A stretch of DNA of 64,000 bases from Chlorella sorokiniana (GCA_025917655.1 CP084619.1:434001-498000), one strand, 5' to 3'. Positions 36,624 to 49,108 are shown, counted from the first letter of the stretch. The notes: generated by a model from the letters alone, not told the origin. Translations and numbers: made by a program.

Positions 36624-37713
36624 TGCTCGGCGAGCCGGCCAACCCCCTGCAACTGGGCCTGCGCCGGCGTCTGCCCAGCTCCCCCTCCCCAATGCTCTCA
36701 TCGTCCGCCAGCGCCCCCACCTCTGCTTCTGTACCCTGGCGCCGGCTTTGATACAACGACAGCACTGCAAAGCCTTGCAGCGCTCCCCCGAGGTCCATGC
36801 CCCTGCGGGCGCCTTTATTGTCATCAGGGTCCTGCGGCCCATGCTGCACCCCACGGCCTCGCTACCATCCAGTGACTGTACCCCTGCCCTGCTCTCCGGC
36901 CGTAACCCTACACTTCAATGCCGCATCGCCTCCATTGCATCCCATCTTACCTTCCTGGTGGCACCCCTGCCTTGGGCCCCACCCCCACCTCCATTCAATC
37001 CGTGCCCCGTCTTCATGCCCCTAGCCCTGACCTTTTGCGCGCTGCCTGTTGTGGGAGGCGGAAGGGTCGGCGGCTGGAGCCAACCGTTTTTCAGGTCGCG
37101 CGCTTCAGGCACCTCTGTACGCCCTTTGGAGACACCTGCCTGTCCCCGGGGCCCTCCCTGAGGGCCCCTTTGCGTGTGTTGGTTGCGTCCTGTCCTGCTT
37201 TCATTCTTTGGGCGCCTGAGCCTCTTTGGTTTATCCGTTGTTGTCTTTCGCCACCTCTGCCTCTTTCATTTTTATGAGAATGTGCCACTGCTCGGTTTCT
37301 TCGTGTGGCACGCACAATCCCCACCATCCTTTGGAGACTGTACCTTTTTACCTGGAGACACATCACCAAAGTTACATTTCATTAGCGCGCGTGCCTGCCA
37401 CACTTTCGCACCAGCCAGTTTTTGTTCGCCTGGGGCTGACATACATGATTTTCTGTCTTGCCTGCGTGCTATGTTCTCTTTTCTTTTCCTGACCATGCCA
37501 GAAACGAACCGTAACAAGCTGATCATAACATGAGACTGGATGTCGGACAGAGCTGCAGGATGGATTTCAGGTCATGTGCATGGAACAGGCCAGCGACAGA
37601 TAATGGTGCCGCCACCAGGGAGGGCACCGAAGCCTTTGCTCAACATCACCTGTGCATGTTCAATTTACCGTGCTGAATTTGTTTTCTGAGCATCACGAGC
37701 GTGAAGCGGCTCG
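36624..37713. other. Intergenic, relatively T-rich
   Basis: 3' UTR of the preceding gene and promoter of uL2m. From about 37180 to 37540 the plus strand is notably T-rich for this genome. Open frames here lack homology. Confidence 0.45.
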
Positions 37714-39313
37714 ATGCTGTCTTCTTTGCGCCGCTTAGTGCAACAAGCGGGCTTCAGAAACGTTGTCTGGCAGCAATCACAAGCAGTGAGCGCGCTTCTT
37801 TGCGTGACATTGCTATTGTCGATCCTTCAAGGCTCTGGCCCCGACATTTTTCGCCCACCATGCTGCAGGTTACCGAGCGCCTGGCCTCCGCCGCAGAATG
37901 CAGCACTAGCGGAAGACATCTGGATGTATCAGGTGAACATGCGGCTGCAATAGTTCTTGGGTTCCCAAGCTTGACCGCCGCCGCCGCTGCCTGGCGGGCT
38001 GCCGCACGCCTTGCTGCTGCAGGCTCTACCTTTGCTGTGCTTTGCAGGCTTGAGCACGTTGCAGAGCCAGATGCAGCGGAGGTGTGCCAGCTCGGGCGCA
38101 TCTGGCCTCAAGGCCTACAACAACGCCAGGTGCTTTGGGCCCCGCCGCCGCACCTCGACTCCTGTCGTGCGCTCCATGCCGCACATCCTGCTTGCCCAGC
38201 GTGGGGTCGGTGCAGGACGCACACGTGTGCAAGGCCGCAGTCCCTGCTGCACCGCCGCACCTGCTGCTTGCCCCGTCGCCGAGGTTGTGTGGCCGCGGTG
38301 CAGGCTTCCGCGGCCGCGTCATCACCTCTCGCCGCGACCTGTGGAAGGGCGGTCCCTTCAAGGCGCTGACGCAGGGCCTTGCGCGCAGCGGCGGCCGCAA
38401 CGCGCACGGCGTCATCACGGCAAGGCACGCGGCGGCGGCCACCACAAAGTGTACCGCCTGCTCGACTTTGCGCGGCCCGAGGGCACCCCCGGCGTGGTGC
38501 AGCGGCTCGAGTACGACCCCAACCGCTCTGCCCACATCGCGCTGATGCGGCACGAGGGCGTGGACGCGGCGGCGCCGCTGCGGCAGCAGTTCTCCTACGT
38601 GCTGGCCCCCAGGGTGGCCCCGGCGACGTGCTGCACGCGGGCGGCGACGCCCCATCCGCCCGGCTCCGCGCTGCCCCTCTCCGCCATCCCGGTGGGCACC
38701 GCGGTGCACAACGTGGAGCTGCGGCCGGGGGCGGGGGACAGCTGGCGCGGGCAGCGGGCACCTCATGTGTGCTGGTGAAGAAGGGTGAGCGCCGGTTGGT
38801 GGGGCAGGAGGTTGAGGAGTTTCTCATTACTTTGGTTTGTATCTACAAAGGGAGGCTCTTCTTGTTTTATGTTGTGCGCATGCATGTGTTGAGCATGCGC
38901 ATGTGTGAAGCCCACCACCGCCACCCTACCACCACCACATCATACCTGCCCGCAACACGTCCCTCCCCGCGCCTGCAGGCGACGACGGCTACGCCGTGCT
39001 GCGCCTGCCCTCAGGGGAGCAGCGGTTGGTGCTGTCGCGCTGCACCGCCACCGTGGGCGTGCTGTCCAACCCGCAGAACAAGAACGTGAAGCTGGGCAAG
39101 GCGGGGGCGGCGCGGTGGAAGGGGCGGCGGCCGCGCGTGCGGGGCGTGGCCATGAACCCTGTGGACCATCCGCACGGCGGCGGCCGCGGCAAGTCCAAGG
39201 GCCGCATCAGCCAGACGCCGTGGGGCAAGCCCACCAAGGGCTACCGCACCCGCAACAACCCGCGCACCGACTGGGCCATCCGGCAGAGCCGGCACAAGGC
39301 GGGGCGCGCGTGA
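37714..39313 (+). CDS. Bacterial-type ribosomal protein uL2, probably mitochondrial
   Basis: Large-subunit rRNA-binding protein uL2. Exons: 37714-37785, 37869-37932, 38048-38129, 38304-38784, 38979-39313. The N-terminus [16 protein letters not shown] is basic and amphipathic, like a mitochondrial presequence; green algal plastids usually encode their own rpl2, which also argues for mitochondria. Body: [139 protein letters not shown] (peptidyl-transferase-region signature) and [14 protein letters not shown]. The frame slips at about 38420, 38607, 38653 and 38735, and the 38129/38304 junction is one base off. Each is fixed by one added base, usually in a G or C run, restoring the family sequence. 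Confidence 0.85.
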
Positions 39314-39522
39314 CGGCGGAGCGCTTTGCACGGCGGAGGAGGGCGGCCCGGCCACGGCTGGGTGCACGACCGCCGCCGCCCCTGCAGCCCCGCAGCAGCA
39401 GCAGCAGCAGCAGCATTCGTGCAGCATTGCTTGTCCCCTTCTGTTTGCGTCCCCGAGCCCTGGCACTCTCCTCTTCCTCCCTGTTTCACCCTGGTCGAGC
39501 CCCGCTTATCGCAACTGAACAA

Positions 39523-39536
39523 GGTGTTACAATGCA
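39523..39536 (-). terminator. TGTAA polyadenylation signal of cpFtsY
   Basis: Minus-strand TGTAAC lies about 125 bases past the cpFtsY stop. TGTAA is the usual chlorophyte poly(A) signal. Confidence 0.55.
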
Positions 39537-39653
39537 CCAAAGGAGTGGCGGGACTGCAGCAGAGCAAGCAGCGGCTGTCAGCACAAGGTGGGGTCCACAC
39601 GTCACGCGGCAGCAGGGCCAGCGAAGCCGGGCAAGCTGCAGGCCGTGCCGGCG

Positions 39654-41770
39654 TCACGCCTCCCCGCCTGCGCTCGCCTCCGAGGAAGCTGGTACCGCCT
39701 CCGGGAAGAGCGCATCCACAAAGGAGGCCGGGTCAAAGGGCTGCAGGTCGGCGATGCCCTCCCCCACGCCCACATACTTGACCGGCACGCCGAGCTCGTC
39801 CACCACGCTGACCTGGCACGGCAAGAAAGAGGGGGTGGGGGGTGGGAGTGGGGGGGGTTTAGAGCACAAGCGGGGTAGGGTGGGGTGGGTGGCGCGGGCA
39901 CAAAGGGGTCAGGACAAGCTGCGAAGCCGCCCAGCTCAGAATGTGGCAGACAAGCTGGACCCGGGCCTGCCCTGCCCCCTTCCACAACAGGACCACCATC
40001 ATCACCCGCTCATGCGCACCACACGCCACCACCACCACCACCAGCTAAGGCACAGCTGCTGTGACGCAAGGGCTCACCACCGCGCCGCCGCGCGCCGTGC
40101 CGTCCAGCTTGGTGAGGATGATGCCGGTGAGGGCCGCCGTCTCGTTGAACTCCTTGGCCTGGTTGAGCATGTTGAGGCCCGTGGTGCCGTCCAGCACCAG
40201 CAGCACCTGTGTGTGGGGGGTTGGGGGGGGTGGGGGGCGGGGGGAGAAGGAGTTGGGCACAGTGAGCGGGTGCCAATGGGCAGGGAGGCTTCAGTGGGGC
40301 GGCCAATTACCAGCGGGCAGCACCCGCTCAACCTCTGATGTGGCGACAAGGCAACCAGGGCCGCAGCGGGCAGCGGCGGCGGCGGCTGTCACCTCGTGCG
40401 GCGCCCCCGGCAGGCGCTTGGCCAGCGCCCGCTTGCACTTGGCCAGCTCGTCCATGAGGCTCCAGTTGGTGTGGAGGCGGCCCGAGGTGTCGCACAGCAC
40501 GAGGTCGGCGCCGGAGCGTACCGCAGAATCCACCGCCTGGTACAGCACCGTGTCCGGCCGCGCCTTGTCCGACTCCGCCCGCACCACCTCGGCGCCCGCC
40601 CGCCTCCCACTCCTCCTCCAGCTGCTCCGCGGCAGCCGCGCGGAAGGTGTCCCCGCGGCGAGCACGACGCGCGCGCCGCCCTCCGCGCCAAACCGGTGCG
40701 CCAGCTTGCCCACCGTCGTCGTCTTGCCGCCGCCGTTCACGCCCACCACCAGCAGCACGGCGGGCTTCTGCCCGGGCAGGGCCAGCTCTGTGGAGCCGCC
40801 GCGCTGCTCCAGCAGGGAGGTGATGGAGGCCTTCACCTCCGAACGAATCTGCTCACCCGTCTTCAGCTGCCCCGCCAGCACCTTCTCCCGGATGCCGTCC
40901 ACGATCTTGAAGGCCGTCCTGGGGCCAAAGTCCGACATCTGGGGGCCCAAGGGGGAGGCGGGGAGGGGGGACGCGCAGGGGGTCATGGCAGTGGCGGCAT
41001 GACGAGCGGCGCAGCGCATTGCCTGGCCAGCTGCCGGCAGGATCCGCCAGGTCGCAGCCGTCGCCTGGCACCTTCTCAGACTGCTGCAGGCAAGCAAGCC
41101 GCTGACATGCTGCCCAGCGCGGGCAAGGCGCCCGGCGGCAGAGGCAGCAGACAAGCGGCGATGCAAGGGCGAGCGGGGGCTGGGGTGGGCCTCACAATGA
41201 GCGCATCCTCCAGCTCTTCCAAGGTCTCATCCGCATCATCCAGGTTCCAGTAAGTAAACAGCTCCTCGATCACCTGCACAACAGAAAGGATCATGGTGTA
41301 TTCAGGGGTCACAAACTGCGCAGGTGCGGTCTTCAGGGAACGGTGGTCGGCGGAGGGCAGCCGGCAGGCGGCCTCCGCCTCACCCCCAGCTTCTCTCGCG
41401 TCTTGCTGGTGCCCTGCACAATGCGGCCCAGGTCCTGCTGCGCCTTCTCCTTGAACACGCGCGCAAGCTTCTGCAGCACGCCCGCGCCAGACGTGGCCGC
41501 GGAGCACACCTGCGGGACAAGAAGTATTGCAGCGGCAGTCCAAGAAAGCTGGCATAATAGTGAATTGTGCAGAGATGCAGGTTAACAGAGCATCAAAAGG
41601 CTGGCTGACCGCAGCAAGTGCTCGCAAACGGCACACACCTGCAGCGTGTGCCGTCGTTGCCGCGGCCGCCAAGCTGCTGCTGCGCCTGCCCGCGGGCAGT
41701 TTGCCCCTGTTCGATGTCGGCGACTGCTGCTGAGCTCACATCGAGCAGCGGACACTGCTGCTGCTGCCAT
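39654..41770 (-). CDS. Chloroplast SRP receptor cpFtsY
   Basis: SRP-type GTPase receptor that delivers light-harvesting proteins to the thylakoid with cpSRP54. Exon 1 (41639-41770) encodes a Ser/Ala/Arg-rich start (MAAAAVSAARCELSSSRRHR), a plausible transit peptide; exon 2 (41384-41509) gives VLQKLARVFKEKAQQDLGRI and TSKTREKLG; exon 3 (about 41196-41275) VIEELFTYWNLDDADETLEE. NG domain: SDFGPRTAFKIVDGIREKVL, GVNGGGKTTTVGKLAH (P-loop), LVLCDTSGRLHTNWSLMDEL, LLVLDGTTGLNMLNQAKEFN, IILTKLDGTARGG, VGVGEGIADLQPFDP. It ends AVPASSEASAGGEA. There is no transmembrane or acidic A domain, as usual for cpFtsY. Frame slips near 40652 (AAG|DTFRAAAAEQLEEE) and near 40603 are both fixed by one added base. 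Confidence 0.92.
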
Positions 41771-42272
41771 TTCTGACACCCAAAGTGCGGGCAAGCAGGA
41801 GCAGGCGTAGGCGGCGCAGTAAGCTTCGCAAGTAATATCGGGAACGGATTCTGCTTTCTCAACTATTTCCGCTCCATTGCAAAACCCTGTTCAATCCGAT
41901 TATCCGGCAGTACATCTCCACTGTCTGGGGTACAGTCACTTGTATGCCTGTGGAATTCACAGCTTCCAATCAGAAATACATTGAAACCTAAGCAGACACC
42001 CTGGGGAGTTTGCAAGAAGAGAGGATTCCAGCCCAGCCTGCCCTGATACAGAGTTGCAGCCCCGCCTGGTACCCCTGTTCCCGCAGCCGCAAGACACGCT
42101 GCATTAGCCTGTTCGGCTGTCAGCAATGCATGTCTTGGCACAAGGACATGGAATGTTACAATCTGAACCCAAAAAGAAGCACACCAATGCTAAACTTAAC
42201 GAATGAAGGTTATTAAGAGCAAGGTTGCACAGGCATGTCCCTGATGCACGCCGAGGTCGGGGCACACTTGGT
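41771..42272. other. Intergenic between cpFtsY and the calcium-dependent kinase
   Basis: Promoter side of cpFtsY and the 3' UTR of the kinase. A minus-strand TGTAA at 42156-42160, about 113 bases past the kinase stop, is a likely poly(A) signal. More AT-rich than its neighbours. Confidence 0.55.
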
Positions 42273-45200
42273 TCAGGACTCGGAGGAGTCCCCGAAGCCT
42301 GACGCACCCCGCGCTGAGCCCTCCCCAGAGCTGTCTGCCGCTGACTCGTGATCACCCAAGCTCGGCATGCGCCGCCGCACCGCCTCCTGCAGCGGCACCA
42401 GGCCAGCCCTGGCGTCAGAAGAGGGCCGCTCTTCCCCTGCAGCACGCTCAGCCGATGCAAGCTGGCACACGCGTGCCCCCGCAGCTCGCACCTGCAAGCT
42501 GCCCGGGTTGCTGGCCATGAGCGCATTCCAGTCGAGCCCAGCGGCCCCGTCGCGGCCCAGCGGGCCCAGCGCCGCCGCCACATCACCCTCCCCCAAGTTC
42601 AGGTCGGCCAGCGTGGCCCGCATTTGCTCTGCGGCACGGCAGCACCGGCAGCGCGGCCAAACAGATCGGGGCTGCCAGCAGCAGGGGGCACTTCCAGGTG
42701 GCAGGCAGCCAGGGCCAGCGCTGCTTTGCTTGCACGCAGAGGGGGCCGCTGCCGGGCTCCCCCACACCCGCCAGCGCCCCAGCGGCCCACCTGGCGTGAC
42801 GCCCAGCTGCCGCACAAACTCGTCACGGCTGGCCTCCGACCAGCCCAGGGTGGCCGCCACAAACTCGGCCAGGTTGATCTGCGCATAGGGGAAGTTGTCC
42901 TACTTTGGACTATTGGACTGTTGGACTGTCCATCCATCACGTCTGGACTGATAGCCTAGATTGATCTCCAGATGGGTCAGACCAGCGCCAGAGTGCAACA
43001 CCAGGCCGCCCTGACAGAAGCATGCCGGAAGCTCGCCAGGTTGACTGGGACGAGCCTAAGAAGCGGCGGGTGCAGCGAGCAAGAGCGCCGTACCTCGCCG
43101 TCGCCGTTGGTGTCAGCCGAAGCCACCATCTTGCGCGCATCCTCCTGCAGGGGGTAAGGCCTTGCCAGGCACAGCGCTTGCACAGCGTGGCACGGCAGGG
43201 CACAGCGCGGCAGCGCAGCAGCCCCTTGGACAACATTCTTTCTTTGGGTTATTTTTTTCTTTTGTCAACCGACCGCGACTTGGGCTGCCCCAGGCCCCAC
43301 CTCTGTCACCCTGTGGCGCCCCTGCCGCTGCAGCGCCACAGCCAGCTCCTCCGCAGAGAGGCGGCCGGTGCCGTCGGCGTCCAGCTGCCCAAACATGGCC
43401 TGCAGGTGCGGGAACTCCTGCTGGCCCAGCCGCGACGCCGCAACCACCTGAGGATGGAGGCGAGGGGTGCAAGCGCAGGCGGGGGCAGCGCCCGGGTCAG
43501 CGCAGCAGGAGCACCCTGTTGAAAGTTGACCTGGCGCCATGCAGCGGGTGGCAGCAAACAAAACACACCGGAGCTTGTGCGACTGCCTGCGGGGCCCCGA
43601 TGGGAGCAGAAGCGGGACGCGGCACGGCAGGCCCCGGAAGCCAAGCGGTGGCAGGGCCTCTCCGCGACCCTGCCACCACCCAGGCACTGGCTGCCCCTGC
43701 AGCTCTCCTCCCCGCAGCTCTCCGGCCCCGCAGTCTCCCCGGGCACGCCCAAACTGCCCAGGCTGTCAAGCGCACCCTGCCCTGCCATAGGGAAGAGAGC
43801 GCAGCCATAAAAGAGCGCAGGACAAGATCCAGGCTCACCATGGTGGCGCGATGCACCTTGTTGCGCGCGTTGAGGGCCGCCAGGCGCGGCACCACCTGCT
43901 GCAGCGGGCGGTCGGGGGCCGCCTCACTGAGCCACGGGTGGCGCAGCACCTCGGCGGGGGTGGGCCGCTTGGAGGGGTCGCGCTGCAATGGGGTGGGGTG
44001 GGGTGTGTGTGGGGGTGGGGGCAAAGGAGGGGCTGAGCCAGGCCTTGGGTGGCCAGGAGCGGCCCGCAGCCCGTCGGCACCGCAGAACAACGCGCAGAAC
44101 CTGCGGCACCTGCACCAGGCCGACCGAGGGGGCGGCGCAGCAGCGGAGCGGGACCAGCTGGGCCCCACCTGCAGCATGCGCCGCACAAGGCTCTTGGCCT
44201 GGATGGAGATCTGGGGCCACGGCGGCGTTTCAAGGTCCAGGTCTGCGAGCGCACAGGGAGGCCGGAGGGCAGGGAGGCAACTTTGAAAACCAGCAGGCAG
44301 GGTGGCACGCATGTGGGTGCACGTGCTGGCTGCGCTGCGCTGCGGCCACCAGGGCCACGCCCAGCCACAGACAGCGAGCCCCTCCCACGCCGCCCGCCAG
44401 GGGCTGCTGCAGCGGGGCCACACCGCGGAGCGGTGGCCGCGGCGGCTTGAAAGCTTGAGACCCACCCGCGTGCAGCACCATGTCAAACACCTCCTCCTCT
44501 GTTTCGCCAAAGAAGGGCAGCAGCCCGGAGAGCAGGGTGTAGAGGCAGACGCCCAGCGACCACACATCCGCAGCAGGGCCGTAGTCGCGGAGCAGCACCT
44601 CTGCGGCGGCGGAGGGAGTGGAATCGGACGTGCGGAGAAATGCGAGCACGGTTGTCTGGCGGGGCAAGCAGGAGGTGTCGCACTCCGTCTTGTGTATGCA
44701 TGTATCAGCTTGCTTCAGGCTGCATCTCTGAGGAGGCATTGGCAATCCAGGGGCGCAGGGAGCGGCAGGAGGCGGGCAGGACTGGCGTGCGACTGGCGGG
44801 CAGCAGCGCGCTGCCGAGTGAGGGCGGGCGGCGGCACCCACCGGGGCCACATAGAAGGCTGACCCCACGAGGCTGTGGAAGTTGCGGCCCGGCCGAAAGA
44901 ACTGCGACAGGCCTGCAGTGTAGGAAATGGAAGAAAAGAAAGCCGTCTGGGCAGGCCAGCCTGGAGGCTTGCCTGCGCCAGAGACGCAGCAGCGCAAGCG
45001 CAGCAGCGCAAGCACAGGCCGGCCCGTTGATCGGCGGACCCTGCCCGCGGCGGCAGGCCCCTGCACCCACCAAAGTCGCATGCCTTGACCCGCGCCTTGT
45101 CCGTCTTGTCCGAAAGCATGAAGTTCTCCTGCGTGTGGGTGTGTGGGGTGAGGTGGGGGTGGGGGGGGGGGGGATGTTTGGATGGATGAAAGAGTGGTGC

Positions 45201-46924
45201 CAAACCTTGCCCTGCCTGTCCTGCGCAAAGGACAGCGCTTGCAGGCCGCGCCGGCGCAGCAGCAACCTGGGCTGGCCGTGCGGCTCCGGCTTGGCGGCAC
45301 CCGCGGCGCGGCGCGGGTCCAGGAGCGGCGCGGCGTCCCAGCGCAGCGGCAACGGCAGCCACGCAACCGGCGGTTCGGCCTGCCCTGCAGCGCACCGGCT
45401 TGATGTCTCGGTGGCAGATGCCCAGGGCGTGGGCGTGGCGCACCACCTCCACCATCATGCGGAACCAGTGGACGGCTGCGCAGCAAGCAACGGGAAGAAA
45501 GATGAACATCAGGTCAGTCGTGACAGCAAAGCGGCGCATGGGGTGGCAGGCAACCCAGGGCAGCTTGGCGGTGCAACACGTGGCGGGGTCACGGCAGGGC
45601 GGCCATGTGGGGCGCCCCCGCAGCCAGACCCTTGTTCATTCTGATCAACGGGTGCCAGGCGAGCGCCGCGCTGCCAGACACAGCACGGCCCGCACCCGTA
45701 CGCTCAGTCAGCTGCGCGTCGGCGGCGATGCGGTCAAACAGCTCCCCACCCTCGCACTGCACAGGGGGAGCGGCCAGCAGAGCGCATGGAGGCTGCCATG
45801 AGGGGGCCCACCCCCTCGAAACACTCCCCTCTTCCCCCAACCACACACCCAAACCTGGCACCCCCATCCCAATCCCTCCCCCTCACACACATATGCAAAC
45901 CCGACCCCCCCCGCCCGCGCACACCCGCCCCCACCCACCAGCTCCAGTACGATGTGCACTGCCTGTTCATCCTCGTACGTGTGCAGGAGGGCGGCGACGT
46001 TGGGGTGGGACGACAGCTGCGCCAGGATGGACACCTCGCGCCGCAGGTCTTCCACATCCACCCGCCGCCGCAGCTGCGCCTTGCCCACCGTCTTCACCGC
46101 GTAGCGCAGGCCTGCAGGGCAAACGCGGGTGTATGTGAGGGGGTGGTGGGGGGTGGTGGTGGTGGTGGGGGGGACGATGAGAGAGGAGGATGCGCCGCGG
46201 CGGGAAGCTTTGGTTTGTTGGACAGGCTATGAAGGGGTGCAGCTGCTGCGCATGCCGCCGCGGCTGCATGTCCGCAAGCTGCCCCTGGGTTGCCCCTCAC
46301 CCGTGCGCTTGTGCACCGCGAGCCGCACCACGCCAAAAGCGCCTGCGCGGCGGTTAGAGGGGGCCAGGGGTGAGGGAGGGCAGCAGGCACGTGCCGGCGA
46401 GAAGCCGGCAGCACCTGCCGGGCTCATAGAGCGCCTGGCACTGTCGGCCCTTGCGTGGGCCGGGCGGGAAGGGTCCGCTTCAAGGGCGAGTCGAGTGGCG
46501 GCGCCCTCCCGCACACACACCTTGACCCAGCACATCCCCCAGCGCATAGTCCTGCTGGATGGAGCGGTAGCCGTGCGCCAGCACATGTCGCGTGTCGGGG
46601 CGCGCTGCCGCCCCGCCGCCGCTCCGGGCCTGCGCCAGCTGCTCGTACCTGCGGCCGTGCATCGGCGCACCCAGGAGCTCAGCGCTGGGCAGCTGCTTGT
46701 ACCATGTCGGGGATGAAGGGGCGTGGCACGCAGCAGGAAGGACCAACAGCAGCCTTGCGAAGCATGCGGTGCAGCTCTGCCAGCGGCACGCACCGCGCCC
46801 AGCGACTGGGGCTGGGGGCGGCCAGCAGCGGCGCCGCCGCGTCGCGCTCCTCCTCCTGGTCACCCCACTGCACCAGGCCGCAGGTCAGGACGTAAACCAC
46901 GGCCGACAGCCAGCTTGACGCCAT
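42273..46924 (-). CDS. Calcium-dependent protein kinase (CDPK/CPK-like)
   Basis: Ser/Thr kinase fused to EF-hand calcium sensors. The N-terminus [20 protein letters not shown] is hydrophobic, with no Gly2 for myristoylation. Kinase motifs in order: [20 protein letters not shown] (46300-46560), [12 protein letters not shown] with the catalytic Lys, [46 protein letters not shown] (catalytic loop), [81 protein letters not shown]. The autoinhibitory junction ([12 protein letters not shown]) follows. Two EF-hands are clear: [12 protein letters not shown] (about 43370) and DTNGDGEINLAEF (split by an intron, 43090 and 42875). A third, degenerate region has [14 protein letters not shown]. The Ser/Gly-rich tail ends GFGDSSES. 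Typical CDPKs have four EF-hands. Confidence 0.88.
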
Positions 46925-47530
46925 GAGCGTGTGGCCAGGCCCGCTACAGACTCATGCCAAGAGAAGGGACGAGTTGGCTCCGGCGGCGGTCGCCCTAGCG
47001 GCCGGTGGGTACAGCAGGCCGACTCGCGGGTGGCCTTCTGGATTGTGTCGTCAAGATGTGTAAGACCCAGATGCCGGTGCTCGCAGCCGGCGGTTTAGCG
47101 CTGCGGGCGGCACGAAACGTTTGCTCCGTTTGCGGTCGGGCTTTCGAACCCAAGGCACAGTAGTCGCACGGATACAAACGCTCTTGCTTGGCACAAGCAA
47201 TGGGAACGTGCCCTTGAAGGGTGCGTGTCATGACCGCCACCACCCCACCTTGTCGTGTCGCAGCATGGCCATGCATGGATGGCAGCGTGTCCCCAGCCTC
47301 AAACAGGCCCACCTATTAGGCCTTGCTGTGCCTCACGCAGCCCTTAATGGACTTCAGGAGGCCATCTTCTATTGCATCACTCGGAAGGCAGGGGGTGGCC
47401 CAGAAATAGGTGCGCCAGTGCCGGCACAGACTGAAGAATATGTGTACTGCTTGCAGGGTTTGTGCAGCCTTTCAAATAACATACCCTCTCAAGTGTGTCG
47501 TCATGAAGTTTGTGGTAGCTTTGTCCCTCA
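46925..47530. other. Intergenic upstream of the calcium-dependent kinase
   Basis: Promoter region of the kinase and 5' side of the next locus. I looked for tRNA-like folds and coding motifs and can support none. Confidence 0.4.
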
Positions 47531-49108
47531 ATGAACTTCCTTACCAACGCTGCAACAGACAGCAGAGTGGCCACAGCAGCGCAAGAGCCTGCATGGCGAT
47601 GCCACAACAGCAGAAAGAGTGCCCCCGCCTCCGTGCAGAGGCATGCTCATAGTGGGCATCGTGGCGCTGGTGGCGGTGCTGGTGGGGCTGGTGGGCAGCC
47701 TGCGCGTGACGTGCGCCCTCACCCTCTACCTCTAACTGGGCGGCCTGGTCACGCTGGGTGCGCTGCGCAGCCGCCCGCTGCGGCTGCCATCGCTGCTCCT
47801 GCCCCCGAGCTGCCGCTGCTGCTCCCAACCCTTGCGGTGCTGCTGCCCTTGCCGCCCGCGGGGAGGACCTGCGCTGCGCCGCCGCTCCTGCCCGTGTGCC
47901 GCCCTTTTCCACGTGATACTCTTCCTGGCGCCAGTGCGGGAGGGTCGGCGGAAACGCCCTGCCGTCCTTCCTGGCCCCACGCCCACCACCTGTGCACTCC
48001 TGTACGGCGTGTGAGGCCTGCCTCCCCCATCCCTGCATGCCACGCCCCATTTTTGAGACCCCCCTCACCCACACACACAACCACGGCGTCCCCCCACGGC
48101 AACCCCCACGCAGCGGAGCTGGGCATCATGCTCCCCCTGTTCTTCAACTACGGCAATACAGTGGACGACCTGGTGCAGTACGAGCAGGACAACAACCCAG
48201 ACTTCACACAGGTAGAGTGAGGCATCACCCGGGGGGGAGCGCGGTTGGGGCCGTGCGTGCTTGTGGAGGCTGTTCGGAGGCTGTGCGCAGCGGGCGCCGC
48301 AGCGCGAGGGGCTAAGCGAGGCAGGTCGTGGGCCTGCTGCGGGTGCTGGCCAGCCCCCTCTGGCGCCGCCGCCGCCCTCCTGCCTGTGGCAGCTGCCGCT
48401 GCCGCTGGCCTCGGCTGCCCGCCGGCCCACCCACTGACGCGTGCCTCCGCCCCGCCCCGGCCCTGCCCACCTCCTGGCAGCAAGGCGGCGCTGCAGGACA
48501 AGGTGGCTGTGGAGCGCTGGTTCTTCCTGGTCGTGTTCATCCTGCAGGTGGGCTCTTGGTGGGTGGGTGTGGGGCTCCTGGTGGGCGTGGGTGGGTGGGG
48601 TGTGGGGGTGGGTGGGGGGAGAAGGGCACTGGAGCGTGCTGGAATAGCGTGCTGGAATGAGTGAGCGCGCGGCACGGGCTGCGAGCTGCCGGGGCCGCCG
48701 GGCGCGCGCCGTGCACCCCGGCTCGTTGATGATGCTGCGCCGGCGCTGGCCGCGCCCCCTTCGGGGCTGCGTCGCTCCCGTGCATGGGCCCGCGTGGCTC
48801 CGCTCTTGTGCGGCCTGGCTCCCAGAGGGGACGTGCGTGTGTGGGGCGTGGCCGGCTTGCTACTGAGCGCCGCAACATCCATCCGCGCCTCACGGGCCAG
48901 CTCTGGAAGTCACCCAAACCAACCCCTGACTAAAACCTTCCAACCACGTGTTCCCCAGCCACATGTAGCAGGCTGCACCTCCATCAACCCCATCCAGTCA
49001 CCTCTCCGTCCCCTGAACACCCTTGCCGAGCACCCGCCCCCGCAGTTCATCTCTGTGCTGGTGGCGCTCATGCTGCGCGTGTGTGTAACCCCGGGAACGC
49101 GACTTTGA
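47531..49108 (+). pseudogene. Tetraspanin-like four-helix membrane protein, possibly degenerate
   Basis: Spliced plus-strand pieces look like a small four-helix membrane protein. From 47643: MLIVGIVALVAVLVGLVGSL then RVTCALTLYL, followed by an in-frame TAA (47732-47734) and LGGLVTLG in the same frame; a tetraspanin-like third helix would read straight through. After introns come AELGIMLPLFFNYGNTVDDL (from about 48115), QDKVAVERWFFLVVFILQ (48481-48547) and FISVLVALMLRVCV (from about 49047), a final membrane segment. The first helix and start codon are not clear; an ATG at 47531 is one option. The TAA may be a real lesion or a sequencing error. Family assignment is tentative, based on hydropathy and spacing. 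Confidence 0.35.

Noticed and set aside
38905-40338. A 477-codon plus-strand frame
   Set aside because: It overlaps the last uL2m exon in the wrong frame and continues antisense to cpFtsY, with no recognisable domain.
44230-45486. A 418-codon minus-strand frame as a separate gene
   Set aside because: It contains the kinase pieces [18 protein letters not shown] in frame but runs through introns; it is part of the CDPK gene.
46990-47200. A possible tRNA around 47.1 kb (GGTTCGAA-like stretch)
   Set aside because: The 'gggctttcgaaccc' palindrome is not flanked by acceptor, D and anticodon stems that fold as a tRNA.
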